Assembly: GCA_031291445.1 (NCBI GenBank)
Contig: JARLJA010000096.1
Location: 149,371-213,370, forward strand
Reading direction: 5' to 3'
Length of the DNA stretch: 64,000 nucleotides
DNA from: Xanthobacteraceae bacterium
GTDB taxonomy: Bacteria; Pseudomonadota; Alphaproteobacteria; Rhizobiales; Xanthobacteraceae
Both the position numbers and the translations under genes were made by a program. Numbering within the stretch: position 1 is the stretch's first letter; each line of letters opens with the position of its first letter. The notes under the pieces are model-generated. The model worked only from the letters and a program-made list of their open reading frames with translations. It did no database searches and was not told the DNA's origin. Positions 1 through 8,664 of this stretch are shown here, piece by piece.

Positions 1-408
1 CGCCAACGCTGGGTGCGAGGCCATCTTGGCGTGATCGCGCACTACGTGCCGCGGCTGGTCTGGCGTGCGCTCACGCGACGAAGCCCGGCTCTGCTGGTGA
101 TGGCGCTCGATCTCGCGGTGCCCCCGCTGTCGTTGCTCATCGTGCTGGCGCTCGGAATGGTGGCGACGAGCGCTTTCGGCGTTGCGTTCGGCGCCTCGCC
201 GGTGGCGCTGGCGCTGGCGGCGGTCAATTTCGGTGTGCTGTCAGCGGCACTCGCGGTGGCATGGGGCGTGTTCGGTGGTCGTGCGCTGACGCCGGTCGCA
301 ATCCCCACCCCGATTGGACTGCTGATCTGGCAGAAGTGCAAATTCTACGGGCGCTTGCTGCTTGGAAAGACGTCGCGGCAGTGGATCAGGACCGATCGCA
401 GCCGCTAG
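1..408 (+). CDS. GT2 glycosyltransferase, C-terminal part (5' end outside window)
   Basis: The reading frame is open from base 1 and ends at TAG 406-408, so only the last 135 residues are visible. The first residues read RQRWVRGH, which fits the end of the Q-x-x-RW acceptor-site motif of processive family 2 glycosyltransferases (cellulose synthase or hyaluronan synthase type). Two hydrophobic stretches follow (about residues 34-60 and 68-92), then a basic tail ending in KTSRQWIRTDRSR; this is the usual membrane C-terminus of these inner-membrane enzymes. It probably adds sugars to the polysaccharide made by the genes downstream. Substrate cannot be inferred. The family is fairly secure from the RQRW motif and membrane tail; the catalytic domain is not visible. 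Confidence 0.75.
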   Translation, partial: RQRWVRGHLGVIAHYVPRLVWRALTRRSPALLVMALDLAVPPLSLLIVLALGMVATSAFGVAFGASPVALALAAVNFGVLSAALAVAWGVFGGRALTPVAIPTPIGLLIWQKCKFYGRLLLGKTSRQWIRTDRSR

Positions 409-497
409 TGCCCGCGGTGTCGTCGGAACATTCGCCACCACGGGAAAAAATGCAGCCGTTGCCAGTTTGGGATCAGGCGTCATCCAACCGTAATTGA

Positions 498-530
498 ATC
501 CCATTATGGGATGGACCTAACAAATTGTTA
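498..530. promoter_or_regulatory. Two adjacent palindromes
   Basis: Bases 498-512 read ATCCCATTATGGGAT (7-bp arms around one T). Bases 518-530 read TAACAAATTGTTA (6-bp arms around one A). They sit 5 bases apart in the gap behind the GT2 gene and upstream of the small ORF at 644. They could be operators or small cruciforms; no T-run marks a terminator. Confidence 0.4.
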
Positions 531-643
531 ATGTCGGGGTGGCCGGAAAACCGCCAGCCACAATCTGAAACCAAATCTTCGCAGACGCGGACCGCAGGGT
601 GGGCCGCGCAGGAGCAGCCGTGACCAAAATTCGGGGGGATGCG

Positions 644-808
644 ATGAAGAATGCCTATCCGTTGGTGGATGTCAGCCGTCGTAAGCCCAAGAAGCCGAAG
701 AAGCAGAAACTCGCGGCGGCGGCCGCCAATATTGAGCAGCGTTACAAGGAATTGCTGCGGCTGCGCGCGATGGTCTACGAGGTCGAGGCGAGCCACAACC
801 CGCGCTGA
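644..808 (+). CDS. Small basic hypothetical protein (54 aa)
   Basis: I do not recognise this protein. It begins MKNAYPLVDVSRRKPKKPKK, followed by a helical, charged stretch (AAANIEQRYKELLRLRAMVYEVEA) without membrane segments. The strongly basic N-terminus could bind nucleic acid, but that is a guess. ATG 644 is preceded by GGGGGGA at a spacing of 4. An in-frame GTG at 620 behind AGGAG would add eight residues and is a fair alternative. It stands alone between the GT2 gene and the PEP-CTERM gene. Confidence 0.5.
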   Translation: MKNAYPLVDVSRRKPKKPKKQKLAAAAANIEQRYKELLRLRAMVYEVEASHNPR

Positions 809-861
809 GCGGCCGGTGGCGAACGGCCTTGCCGGGCGCGCCGCCATTGCTGCAACGGCCG

Positions 862-881
862 TCGGATAATTAAATATCCGA
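862..881. promoter_or_regulatory. Inverted repeat upstream of the PEP-CTERM gene
   Basis: TCGGATA and TATCCGA arms (7 bp, perfect) flank an AT-rich six-base centre. The site lies about 107 bases before the start of the PEP-CTERM gene, next to the AT-rich stretch 881-915. It is a candidate operator; no regulator can be named. Confidence 0.4.
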
Positions 882-988
882 TCCACGCTTAATATATTTG
901 TCGCATCGCACAATTATGGTTGACGAAGGGTTGATGCGGCGCGCGGCGGGGCCGGGTTGCCAGGCGCGATGTGGCTGAGGAGGCGGTG

Positions 989-1534
989 ATGGCTCGTTTG
1001 GCGGTTGGTCTCGTTGCCGGAATCATGGCATTCGGTCTTGCGGCTCCGGCGTCCGCCGATGTTCTGCTGTCCGCCGGCCAGGATCCCGGATTTTATTCCG
1101 TGGTCCAGCTGTTTCCGGCGACCGGAGCCCCCCAATATACCCCGACCTCGGTCGACGTGGACTTCACGCTGTCCAGCTTCGAGGAGGTGGTCTCCAACTT
1201 TACGCTCTCCGGCAACAAGCCGTTGAGCGGGTCGGTGGCGATCTATCAGGGGTCGACCCCGGTCGGGACACCGCTCGCGCCCGCCGTGTCGCTCACGCAG
1301 TTCGGCCAGTCGGCGTATTTCGATCTGTTTCTTGGTGCCGGCAATTATGTCATGAGCTTCACTCCGGCCACGACGACGCCGGTGAAGGGCGACAGCTTCA
1401 GCGAAACCCTGCAGGTCAGTGCCATTCCCGAACCGGCGACCTGGGCCATGATGCTGTTCGGCTTCCTCGGCCTCGGCCTGTTGGCCTATCGTCGCGACCG
1501 TCGGGTGCGCGGCTGGAATTTCAGGCTGTCGTGA
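989..1534 (+). CDS. PEP-CTERM sorting domain protein
   Basis: This is an exported protein of 181 residues. An N-terminal signal peptide (MARLAVGLVAGIMAFGLAAP, cleavage likely near ASA-DV) is followed by a beta-rich, Ser/Thr-rich domain with few charges. The C-terminus has the tripartite PEP-CTERM signal: IPEPATWAMM, a hydrophobic helix (LFGFLGLGLLAY) and an RRDRR cluster. Such proteins are processed by an exosortase (Xrt/EpsH family), and their genes often sit beside exopolysaccharide clusters, as here. No exosortase lies in the window. ATG 989 is chosen because GAGGAGG precedes it by 5 bases; the upstream in-frame GTG 971 lacks this. The stop overlaps the start of the next gene. Confidence 0.85.
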   Translation: MARLAVGLVAGIMAFGLAAPASADVLLSAGQDPGFYSVVQLFPATGAPQYTPTSVDVDFTLSSFEEVVSNFTLSGNKPLSGSVAIYQGSTPVGTPLAPAVSLTQFGQSAYFDLFLGAGNYVMSFTPATTTPVKGDSFSETLQVSAIPEPATWAMMLFGFLGLGLLAYRRDRRVRGWNFRLS

Positions 1535-1818
1535 TCCATGCGCCGGGTTCCGTTCGCGCGGTCGCGTTGACCGCGCTGTGGACCCTCGTTTGCGCCACGC
1601 TGGCGCGAGCCGAGGAGCACGGTCGGGTGCGCTGGACGTCCCCGACACCGGAGCAGTTGGCGCGCCGGGCGTCGCAAGACGCGATGAACGACAGCATCCT
1701 ACGCAAGGGCGACGTGATCACCACCGATCGCGGATTCCTGCTGTTTCGCGGTCATGCCGCCGACGGCTCGCCCGATTTCGTTGCGGTGCCGAATCCGCTG
1801 CAGTCCGCGCGGAAGTGA
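1531..1818 (+). CDS. Small exported hypothetical protein coupled to the PEP-CTERM gene
   Basis: The GTG start overlaps the TGA of the PEP-CTERM gene (GTGA, 1531-1534), so the two are probably translationally coupled. The 95-residue product has a signal peptide (AVALTALWTLVCATLARA, cleavage before EEHG) and a short soluble part: WTSPTPEQLARRASQDAMND, then KGDVITTDRGFLLFRG. I recognise no family. The overlap suggests that both products act in the same envelope process. Confidence 0.6.
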   Translation: MIHAPGSVRAVALTALWTLVCATLARAEEHGRVRWTSPTPEQLARRASQDAMNDSILRKGDVITTDRGFLLFRGHAADGSPDFVAVPNPLQSARK

Positions 1819-1840
1819 AACGCTGCGCCGGATCGCGCGC

Positions 1841-2098
1841 TCAGACGTGGTTGGATGGCGCGATGCCGATGCGGGCGACAACCTGCGCCAGCGCGTCCCG
1901 GCCGGTCAGTCCGAGCATGTAACCCGCCTGACACGCGATCACCGATGTCGCGATGTCGAGAAAATGGCCGCCGAGGCCGGATATCCATCCGGCGGCGACG
2001 GTGAGAGCGATGGCCAGCAGGGACAACGGCAGCAGCACGAACACGCTGCAGGTCAAGCCTGCGAGAATTCCGGTGCCGCACGCCCAGACCAGCAACAT
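1841..2098 (-). CDS. Small integral membrane protein
   Basis: The 85-residue product starts MLLVWACGTGILAGLTCSVF and is almost wholly hydrophobic, with two or three membrane segments (about residues 1-20, 22-45 and 50-70), ending GLTGRDALAQVVARIGIAP. Short membrane proteins of this look occur beside exopolysaccharide genes in Rhizobiales, where some (ExoX type) modulate the priming transferase. That link is inference from location only. ATG 2098 is preferred over an in-frame GTG at 2119. It is divergent from the priming transferase gene. Confidence 0.5.
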   Translation of the reverse strand: MLLVWACGTGILAGLTCSVFVLLPLSLLAIALTVAAGWISGLGGHFLDIATSVIACQAGYMLGLTGRDALAQVVARIGIAPSNHV

Positions 2099-2195
2099 AT
2101 TAACGCACGCACCAGACACAAAATCGCGCGCACATTTAATTTATATTGCGCCGCACACACCTTCACTCTATGCTGCAGCCGGTTAATGAAGGGTT

Positions 2196-2211
2196 ACCGA
2201 ATTAATTCGGT
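2196..2211. promoter_or_regulatory. 16-bp perfect palindrome upstream of the priming transferase
   Basis: ACCGAATTAATTCGGT is self-complementary along its full length. It lies 57 bases before the start codon of the glycosyl-phosphotransferase and 98 bases before the divergent membrane protein gene, so it could serve both. It is a likely dimer-binding operator; the regulator is unknown. Confidence 0.5.
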
Positions 2212-2268
2212 CCGCCGTCGTTGGCGAGATGCCTTTTTGACGAAGTGCGATCAAGTGTGGTGGATGCG

Positions 2269-3726
2269 ATGTCCCTGGGATCGGAGATACGCGGCGACGC
2301 ACGACAGGCGGCTCACCTTCGCGAGCCGTCGATCTTCTCGGGCGATTCGATCCCCTACCTGCTCGCGATGTCCGACGCGCTCGTCATACTGCTGTCAAGC
2401 GTGCTCGGAGGTTTTGTCTATCAGGCATTCATCGGAAATCCGGCCACCGACCTCATTCCATACTGCGCGGTGGGGCTGCTCGCCAGCTTCGTCTACATCC
2501 TGCGGATGAGTGGAGCCGGACACTACGATTTTCCGGAGTGCGCCAGGCCCCGCGTCGAATTCAATGACATCCTGCTGTGCTGGCTGACCACGGGATTGTT
2601 GCTGGCATTTTTCGCGTTTCTCCTCAAGATCGGCGTCGAATACTCGCGCGGTGCGTTCGTGGTGTTCTACTTCGTCGCATCGGTTGGCCTGCTCGGCGTG
2701 CGCAAGGCGACCAAGGGTGCCCTGACCTCGGCGGTCGCGCGCGGCGCCTTCGCGCGCCGCGACATCCTCCTGATCGGGGACGCCGACGAGGTCGCTGCGC
2801 TGGGGGCCCAGGACATGCTGACGATGTTCGGCGCCGCCGATGTCTCGCGCTTCACGTTGAGCCGCGCCCGTGACCCGGCGCAGCGCGCGGCGGACGACGA
2901 GCGTGTCCTCGGCGCGGCGATTCAATTCGCGCGCGCGAACCACTGCCAGGAGATCGTCCTGGCGTTGCCGTGGGTGGCGACCGACCGGATCGATTTCGTT
3001 CGCGATGCGATCAAGGTATTGCCGGTGGCGGCGCGGCTCTTGCCCGACATTCGCGTGCGCTCGCTGACCAGCTATGCCTCCTCGGCGCGCCAGCGGGTGG
3101 TTGCCATCGAGGTGCAGCGCGCACCATTGAGCGCCACCGAGCAGGCCGCGAAGCGGACAATGGACGTGGTCGTGGCCAGCGCCGCCTTGATCGTCTTGCT
3201 GCCGGTGATGGGGCTGGCGGCGGTCGCGATCAAGCTTGATAGTGCCGGCCCGGTGATCTTCCGGCAGCGCCGCAAGGGCTTCAATGGCCGGGAATTCGTC
3301 ATGTTCAAGTTCCGGTCGATGACGGTCCAGGAAGACGGCGCCGTGGTTTCGCAGGCCACGCGCAACGACCCCCGGGTCACCGCGATCGGCAAGGTGCTGC
3401 GGGCGTCGAGCGTCGACGAACTGCCGCAGCTGGTGAACGTGCTGCGCGGCGACATGTCCCTGATCGGCCCGCGTCCCCACGCGCTGGCGCATGACGACTA
3501 TTTTCAGAACATCGTGAGCGACTATGCATTCCGCCACCACATGAAACCCGGTTTGACCGGGTGGGCGCAATGCAACGGCTCGCGTGGCGCGACGCCGTCG
3601 GTCGAACACGTCTCCGAGCGGGTGAAGCTGGATCTTTGGTACATCAACAACTGGAGCCTGTGGCTCGATGTCCAGATCCTGTTCAAAACGTGTTTTGAAG
3701 TGCTGCGCAAGCGCAACGCGTATTGA
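2269..3726 (+). CDS. Polyprenyl glycosyl-phosphotransferase (WbaP/ExoY/PssA type)
   Basis: This enzyme starts polysaccharide repeat synthesis by moving a sugar-1-phosphate from a UDP-sugar to undecaprenyl phosphate at the inner membrane. The 485-residue protein has N-terminal membrane helices (first about residues 28-53), a central CoA-binding-like domain (RRDILLIGDADE), and a C-terminal bacterial sugar transferase domain from about residue 295. That domain shows the TMDVVVASAALIVLLPVMG re-entrant helix, VMFKFRSM, SVDELPQLVNVL and GDMSLIGPRP. All catalytic motifs look intact. The start at ATG 2269 fits the family; a TTG at 2221 would add sixteen residues. It probably primes the polymer handled by the Wzx and Wzy proteins downstream. 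Glucose or galactose as first sugar cannot be told apart. Confidence 0.88.
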   Translation: MSLGSEIRGDARQAAHLREPSIFSGDSIPYLLAMSDALVILLSSVLGGFVYQAFIGNPATDLIPYCAVGLLASFVYILRMSGAGHYDFPECARPRVEFNDILLCWLTTGLLLAFFAFLLKIGVEYSRGAFVVFYFVASVGLLGVRKATKGALTSAVARGAFARRDILLIGDADEVAALGAQDMLTMFGAADVSRFTLSRARDPAQRAADDERVLGAAIQFARANHCQEIVLALPWVATDRIDFVRDAIKVLPVAARLLPDIRVRSLTSYASSARQRVVAIEVQRAPLSATEQAAKRTMDVVVASAALIVLLPVMGLAAVAIKLDSAGPVIFRQRRKGFNGREFVMFKFRSMTVQEDGAVVSQATRNDPRVTAIGKVLRASSVDELPQLVNVLRGDMSLIGPRPHALAHDDYFQNIVSDYAFRHHMKPGLTGWAQCNGSRGATPSVEHVSERVKLDLWYINNWSLWLDVQILFKTCFEVLRKRNAY

Positions 3727-4154
3727 GGACCCCGGTCTGCCGACGGCGTGGGTGACCGGCTGCGGAGCTCTCAGACGGCGATGATCCGCGGCGCTCCGGG
3801 CGCGCGCGTCAGCTTTCGATTCCTGACCTGAATTTGTTCAGTGGCTGCCGAAGCCGGCGACCGCGCGGGCTCCGCGGATTATCTCCGGGCCCGCGGCGGT
3901 TGCGCCAATTTTCCCGGATTATGTGGCTCGCGGCGTCGCTGCTCGCGTGACCCCGCTGAACGTGGCCATTTTTTAACTGTACATCCGCCCGCCCGTCATC
4001 TAAGTGACACATCCCGGCCGGGCCCGAACGCTTTGATTTCACGTTTAATTTGGCAGAATCAGGGCGGCGTGTATAGAGTGTCATAATTTCGAATCAATCT
4101 GGAATAACCAGGGGTCGGCGAAGGTCAATAACAGCGCAAGGGTCAGGAGGGACG
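3727..4154. other. 428-base gap before the H-NS gene
   Basis: No convincing gene is seen. The right half (about 3965-4130) is much richer in A/T than its surroundings (TTTTTTAACTGTACATCC, TTTAATTTGGCAGAATC, CATAATTTCGAATCAATC) and probably holds the promoter of the H-NS gene. H-NS family genes are often autoregulated through such AT-rich DNA. Confidence 0.4.
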
Positions 4155-4529
4155 ATGAGCAAGAAATTGGACTTCGATGCCATGACCGTCGATGAAATGT
4201 GGCAGCTCCACGAGGAGATCACCCGGGTTCTGTCGGTCCGCCTGACGTCGGAAAAGCGCGAACTGGAAAAGCGGCTCACCCAGCTGCGGCGTGACAAGCA
4301 GACCGGGCCGCTGAAGCAGGGCGCCGACAAGGACGTCGCACGGGCGCCGCGACGCAAATATCCCCGTGTCTACCCCAAATACCAGAATCCGCAGGTTCCC
4401 CACGAGACGTGGTCCGGACGCGGCAAGACCCCGCGCTGGCTGCAGGCGGCGCTGAAGACCGGTCACAAAATCGAAGAATTCGTCATAAAGAATGCCGCCG
4501 GAGCCACATCGGCGCGCCGGCGAAAATAA
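4155..4529 (+). CDS. H-NS family nucleoid-associated regulator
   Basis: This 124-residue protein has the H-NS layout. A helical N-terminal oligomerisation part (about residues 1-55: MTVDEMWQLHEEITRVLSVR, then KRELEKRLTQLRR) is joined by a basic linker (PRRKYPRVYPKYQNP) to the C-terminal DNA-binding motif PHETWSGRGKTPRWL at about residues 81-95. The TWSGRG...PRWL core matches the AT-hook-like loop of the H-NS/HvrA family that binds the minor groove of AT-rich DNA. A good Shine-Dalgarno site (AGGAGGGACG) precedes ATG 4155. Its place between the priming transferase and the rhamnose genes suggests local silencing of the polysaccharide cluster, though such proteins usually act genome-wide. Confidence 0.9.
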   Translation: MSKKLDFDAMTVDEMWQLHEEITRVLSVRLTSEKRELEKRLTQLRRDKQTGPLKQGADKDVARAPRRKYPRVYPKYQNPQVPHETWSGRGKTPRWLQAALKTGHKIEEFVIKNAAGATSARRRK

Positions 4530-4624
4530 TCCCGGCGGATATCGGGCACCGTATCGCTCCCGCTGGCGCCGCGCGGGTGGCCGTGAACCTGCATCCCGAA
4601 AGGTGCGGGCCAATTTGCGACAGG

Positions 4625-4885
4625 ATGTGGCGGATGCGGTGGATTGCCTTGGGAGCCGGCTTGCTGGGGCTGGCCGTGATGGGAGCCGGTCTGGCGGCCG
4701 CGGAGGGTCGACCGGCGCAGCCCGCGACGAGATTGGCCGATGCGACGAGCGATGCCTGCGTGTCGCGCTGCACGGACGCCAGCACAGCGTGCAAACGCGT
4801 GTGCCCGTCGACGTTTGGCATACCGTGCCAAAGCTCCTGCGACAGCCAGTATCAGATGTGCCGGCAAAGCTGCCAGAGCAGGTGA
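4625..4885 (+). CDS. Exported cysteine-rich protein with four CxxxC motifs
   Basis: The 86-residue product has a signal peptide (MRWIALGAGLLGLAVMGAGLAAAEG) and a short mature part of about 60 residues with eight cysteines, all arranged as CxxxC: CVSRC, CKRVC, CQSSC and CRQSC, with six, seven and six residues between them. I do not recognise the family. In an oxidising periplasm the pattern suggests disulfide-stapled helical hairpins, or metal binding. ATG 4625 or ATG 4634 may be used; both leave the signal peptide intact. It is followed by the convergent rfbD gene. Confidence 0.65.
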   Translation: MWRMRWIALGAGLLGLAVMGAGLAAAEGRPAQPATRLADATSDACVSRCTDASTACKRVCPSTFGIPCQSSCDSQYQMCRQSCQSR

Positions 4886-4900
4886 GATCGGTCTGCCGTC

Positions 4901-5818
4901 TCAGCCGCTGGCCGGTTCGTCGCGGAACGCATCGATTTCGCGCGACAGCGCGGCGTGCCAATCGGGCAGGGCGACGCCGAAAACCGTCTCCAGCCGGGTC
5001 CGATCGAGCCGCGAATTGCGCGGCCGTGGCGCCTTGGCTGGAAATTCGCCGGTCCCGATCGCGACGATCTCCCTGACCGCGAGATCCCTGCCGCGCAGGC
5101 GCAGCCCCGCCACGATTTCGGTGGCGAAACCGTGCCAGCTGGTCTCGCCCCTGCAGGTTGCGTGCACGAGGCCATCGGCTCTGGCGAAGGCGCTCCGCAC
5201 GGCTGCCGGATCGGATCCGCCCGCGCTGGTCAGGATGGCGACCACGGCGGATGCCAGCGCATGGGCCGAGGTGGGGGCCCCGATCTGGTCGCCGACGACC
5301 CGCAATTCCGTCCGCTCGCGCGCCAGGCGTGCCATCGTGGTGAGAAAATTCCTGCCGCGGGCCGCAAATACCCACGACGTCCGCATGATCAGGTGCGGTG
5401 CACCCTCCTCGCGCAGCGCGGTTTCCCCGGCGAGCTTGCTCGCGCCGTAGACCGAGAGCGGCGCGGTGGCGTCGTCCTCGCGCCAGGCGCGTTCGCCGCT
5501 GCCGTCGAAGACGTAGTCCGTGGAAAAGTGGATGACGGGGACGCCGCGGGGCGCGGCCCAGCGTCCCAACGCGCGCGGCGCCTCGCCGTTCACGGTGAAC
5601 GCCAGCGCGGCATCGTCCTCGGCCTGGTCGACCGCGGTGTAGGCCGCCGGGTTGACGATGAGATCCGGTGCGAGCGCGTCCAGGGTCGCCGCGATGCCTT
5701 CCGGCCGGCCGAGGTCGAGCACGCCGCGATCCGCCGCCAGCACGGTCCCGAAGGCCTGCAGCGGCTCGCGCAGCGCGCTGCCGACCTGGCCGTTGACGCC
5801 CGTCAGCAGGATGCGCAT
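4901..5818 (-). CDS. rfbD: dTDP-4-dehydrorhamnose reductase
   Basis: Last step of dTDP-L-rhamnose synthesis: NAD(P)H reduction of dTDP-4-keto-L-rhamnose in the cytoplasm. The 305-residue protein opens with the Rossmann motif LLTGVNGQVGSAL, followed by NPAAYTAVDQAEDD, the substrate-side STDYVFDGSG and the catalytic SVYGASKLAGE (YxxxK), with RTSWVF after it; the length is normal. The start ATG overlaps the TGA of rfbC by one base (TGATG at 5816-5820), so the pair is translated as an operon. A frame extending upstream through rfbC is an artefact of GC bias. Confidence 0.95.
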   Translation of the reverse strand: MRILLTGVNGQVGSALREPLQAFGTVLAADRGVLDLGRPEGIAATLDALAPDLIVNPAAYTAVDQAEDDAALAFTVNGEAPRALGRWAAPRGVPVIHFSTDYVFDGSGERAWREDDATAPLSVYGASKLAGETALREEGAPHLIMRTSWVFAARGRNFLTTMARLARERTELRVVGDQIGAPTSAHALASAVVAILTSAGGSDPAAVRSAFARADGLVHATCRGETSWHGFATEIVAGLRLRGRDLAVREIVAIGTGEFPAKAPRPRNSRLDRTRLETVFGVALPDWHAALSREIDAFRDEPASG

Positions 5819-6372
5819 CAGGCGCCCTCGTAGCGCGGCAGGCCGGAGATCTCCTTCAACGGCCGCGCCGCGGCGTCGCGGGCGGACAGGATGGGATCGC
5901 GCGTGCCCCAGTCGATGGCGATGTCCGGGTCGTCCCAGCGAATGGTGATTTCGTCCGCGGGGCTGTAGAACGCGTCGCATTTGTAGAAAAAGTCGACGGT
6001 GTCGGACAGCACCCGGAAACCGTGAGCGAAGCCACGCGGAATCCACAGCTGCCGGAAATCGTCCTCGCTCAGTTCGACGGCGACATGGCGGCCGAAAGTG
6101 GGGCTGCCGAGACGCACGTCGACCGCGACGTCGAGCACCCGCCCGCGCAGCACGCCGACCAGCTTGCCCTGCGGGTTGGGATTCTGCAGATGCAGCCCGC
6201 GCAGCACCCCCTGCGAGGACCGCGACATGTTATCCTGGACGAACGGCCCCCCGACGCCGCCGGCGCGGTATCTCTCGGCCTGGAAATGCTCGAGGAACAA
6301 GCCCCTCGGATCGCGAAACAATTTCGGCTCGATGACGAGTACGCCGGGAATTGCGGTCTGGATCACGTTCAT
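5818..6372 (-). CDS. rfbC: dTDP-4-dehydrorhamnose 3,5-epimerase
   Basis: Third step of dTDP-L-rhamnose synthesis, a cupin-fold epimerase. The 184-residue protein shows PGVLVIEPKLFRDPRGLFLE near the N-terminus, the catalytic-histidine motif GVLRGLHLQ, RGRVLDVAVDVRLGSPTFG, then WIPRGFAHGF and the tyrosine region FFYKCDAFYSP. It is first in the rfbCD operon and reads away from rfbAB across a 101-base divergent promoter region that is AT-richer than the genes. Confidence 0.95.
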   Translation of the reverse strand: MNVIQTAIPGVLVIEPKLFRDPRGLFLEHFQAERYRAGGVGGPFVQDNMSRSSQGVLRGLHLQNPNPQGKLVGVLRGRVLDVAVDVRLGSPTFGRHVAVELSEDDFRQLWIPRGFAHGFRVLSDTVDFFYKCDAFYSPADEITIRWDDPDIAIDWGTRDPILSARDAAARPLKEISGLPRYEGA

Positions 6373-6473
6373 GCGCGCGGTTTCACAGTTGTTATATACG
6401 CCTCTGTTAAATCGCCCTGATCGTGCCCCGCAATTCTTGCTAAGTTGTTTTGCGGCGGACGAAAAGGTGATGG
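6373..6473. promoter_or_regulatory. Divergent promoter region between rfbC and rfbA
   Basis: A 101-base gap must carry both start regions for the two halves of the rhamnose pathway. It includes TTGTTATATACGCC near rfbC and GCTAAGTTGTTTTGCGG near rfbA. I cannot assign -35/-10 boxes with confidence. Confidence 0.5.
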
Positions 6474-7349
6474 ATGAAGGGCATTATTCTTGCCGGGGGG
6501 ACCGGGTCTCGGCTCTATCCCGTGACGGCCGTGGTCTCCAAACAATTGCTCCCGGTCTTTGACAAGCCGATGATCTACTATCCCCTCAGCACGCTGATGC
6601 TGAGCGGGATTCGCGACATTCTTGTCATATCGACGCCCCAGGATCGACCCCTATTCGAGCGTCTGCTGGGCGATGGATCGGACTGGGGCATCTCCTTCTC
6701 CTATGCGGCCCAGGACCAGCCACGCGGCCTGGCCGATGCCTTCATCGTCGGCCGCGACTTCATCGGGCGCGACCCCGTCGCGCTGGTCCTCGGCGACAAC
6801 ATCTTCTACGGCCACGGCTTGCCCGAATTGCTCAGCGAGGCGCGCCAGCGCCCGAGGGGAGCGACGGTGTTCGGCTACGCGGTCAATGCGCCGGAGCAGT
6901 ACGGCGTGGTCGAACTGGGCGCCGACGGCAAGGCGATCTCGATCGAGGAAAAGCCTGCCCATCCCAGATCCAATCTCGCCGTCACCGGACTGTACTATTA
7001 CGACAACGACGTGGTCGACATCGCGGCGTCGATCAAACCGTCGCCGCGCGGCGAACTCGAGATCACCGACGTCAACCGCGCCTATCTCGAGCGCGGAGAC
7101 CTTTACGTTCAGGTCATGGGCCGCGGCTTCGCCTGGCTCGACACCGGCACCCATGCCTCGCTGGTCGAGGCCAGCCATTTCGTCCAGATCCTGGAGCAGC
7201 GCCAGGGCCTGCGGATCGCCTGCCCCGAGGAGATCGCGCTGCGCCAGGGCTACATTTCGCTCGATCAGTTCTCTCTCATCATGCAGCGGACGGCGAAAAG
7301 CAGCTATGGCGAGTATCTGCGCTCGGTCCACGCTGCGTTCGCACGCTGA
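6474..7349 (+). CDS. rfbA: Glucose-1-phosphate thymidylyltransferase
   Basis: First step: dTTP + glucose-1-phosphate to dTDP-glucose. The 291-residue protein has the full nucleotidyltransferase signature [14 protein letters not shown] near the N-terminus, [17 protein letters not shown], the nucleotide/metal motif [12 protein letters not shown], then [10 protein letters not shown] and [10 protein letters not shown]. Length matches the RmlA family. AAGGTG lies just before ATG. It is followed after 24 bases by rfbB. Confidence 0.96.
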   Translation: MKGIILAGGTGSRLYPVTAVVSKQLLPVFDKPMIYYPLSTLMLSGIRDILVISTPQDRPLFERLLGDGSDWGISFSYAAQDQPRGLADAFIVGRDFIGRDPVALVLGDNIFYGHGLPELLSEARQRPRGATVFGYAVNAPEQYGVVELGADGKAISIEEKPAHPRSNLAVTGLYYYDNDVVDIAASIKPSPRGELEITDVNRAYLERGDLYVQVMGRGFAWLDTGTHASLVEASHFVQILEQRQGLRIACPEEIALRQGYISLDQFSLIMQRTAKSSYGEYLRSVHAAFAR

Positions 7350-7373
7350 AGCGTCGGGGAGGATCAAGCCGTC

Positions 7374-8449
<1,076 letters not shown>

Positions 8450-8453
<4 letters not shown>

Positions 8454-8614
8454 TCCGGCCGCGATTGCGGAGCGGTCCGGCGCTCCCTGATCCAGCTGAA
8501 CACCGCGACGGCCGCGATCAGGACAACAGCGGCGGTCAGGTTCGCATGGGTCTCGCATCCGAGGCAGGAGGTCACCACGGTGAGGCCGTGAGAGGGCGTG
8601 TCGGGATTCAACAT
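8450..8614 (-). CDS. Small single-span membrane protein (54 aa)
   Basis: A short frame starts at ATG 8614 behind AGGAGA (spacing about 10). It encodes [10 protein letters not shown], a CLGC pair, one hydrophobic helix ([17 protein letters not shown]) and a basic tail [12 protein letters not shown]. The charge pattern predicts the N-terminus outside. It lies 50 bases after the GT2 gene on the same strand and may be its operon partner. I do not recognise a family. The good ribosome site and sensible topology argue for a gene, but it could be chance. Confidence 0.4.
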
Positions 8615-8664
8615 GGCGCGTTCATCTCCTGTGCCGCACCTTCGGCGGCGTGGATTTCGCTCCG

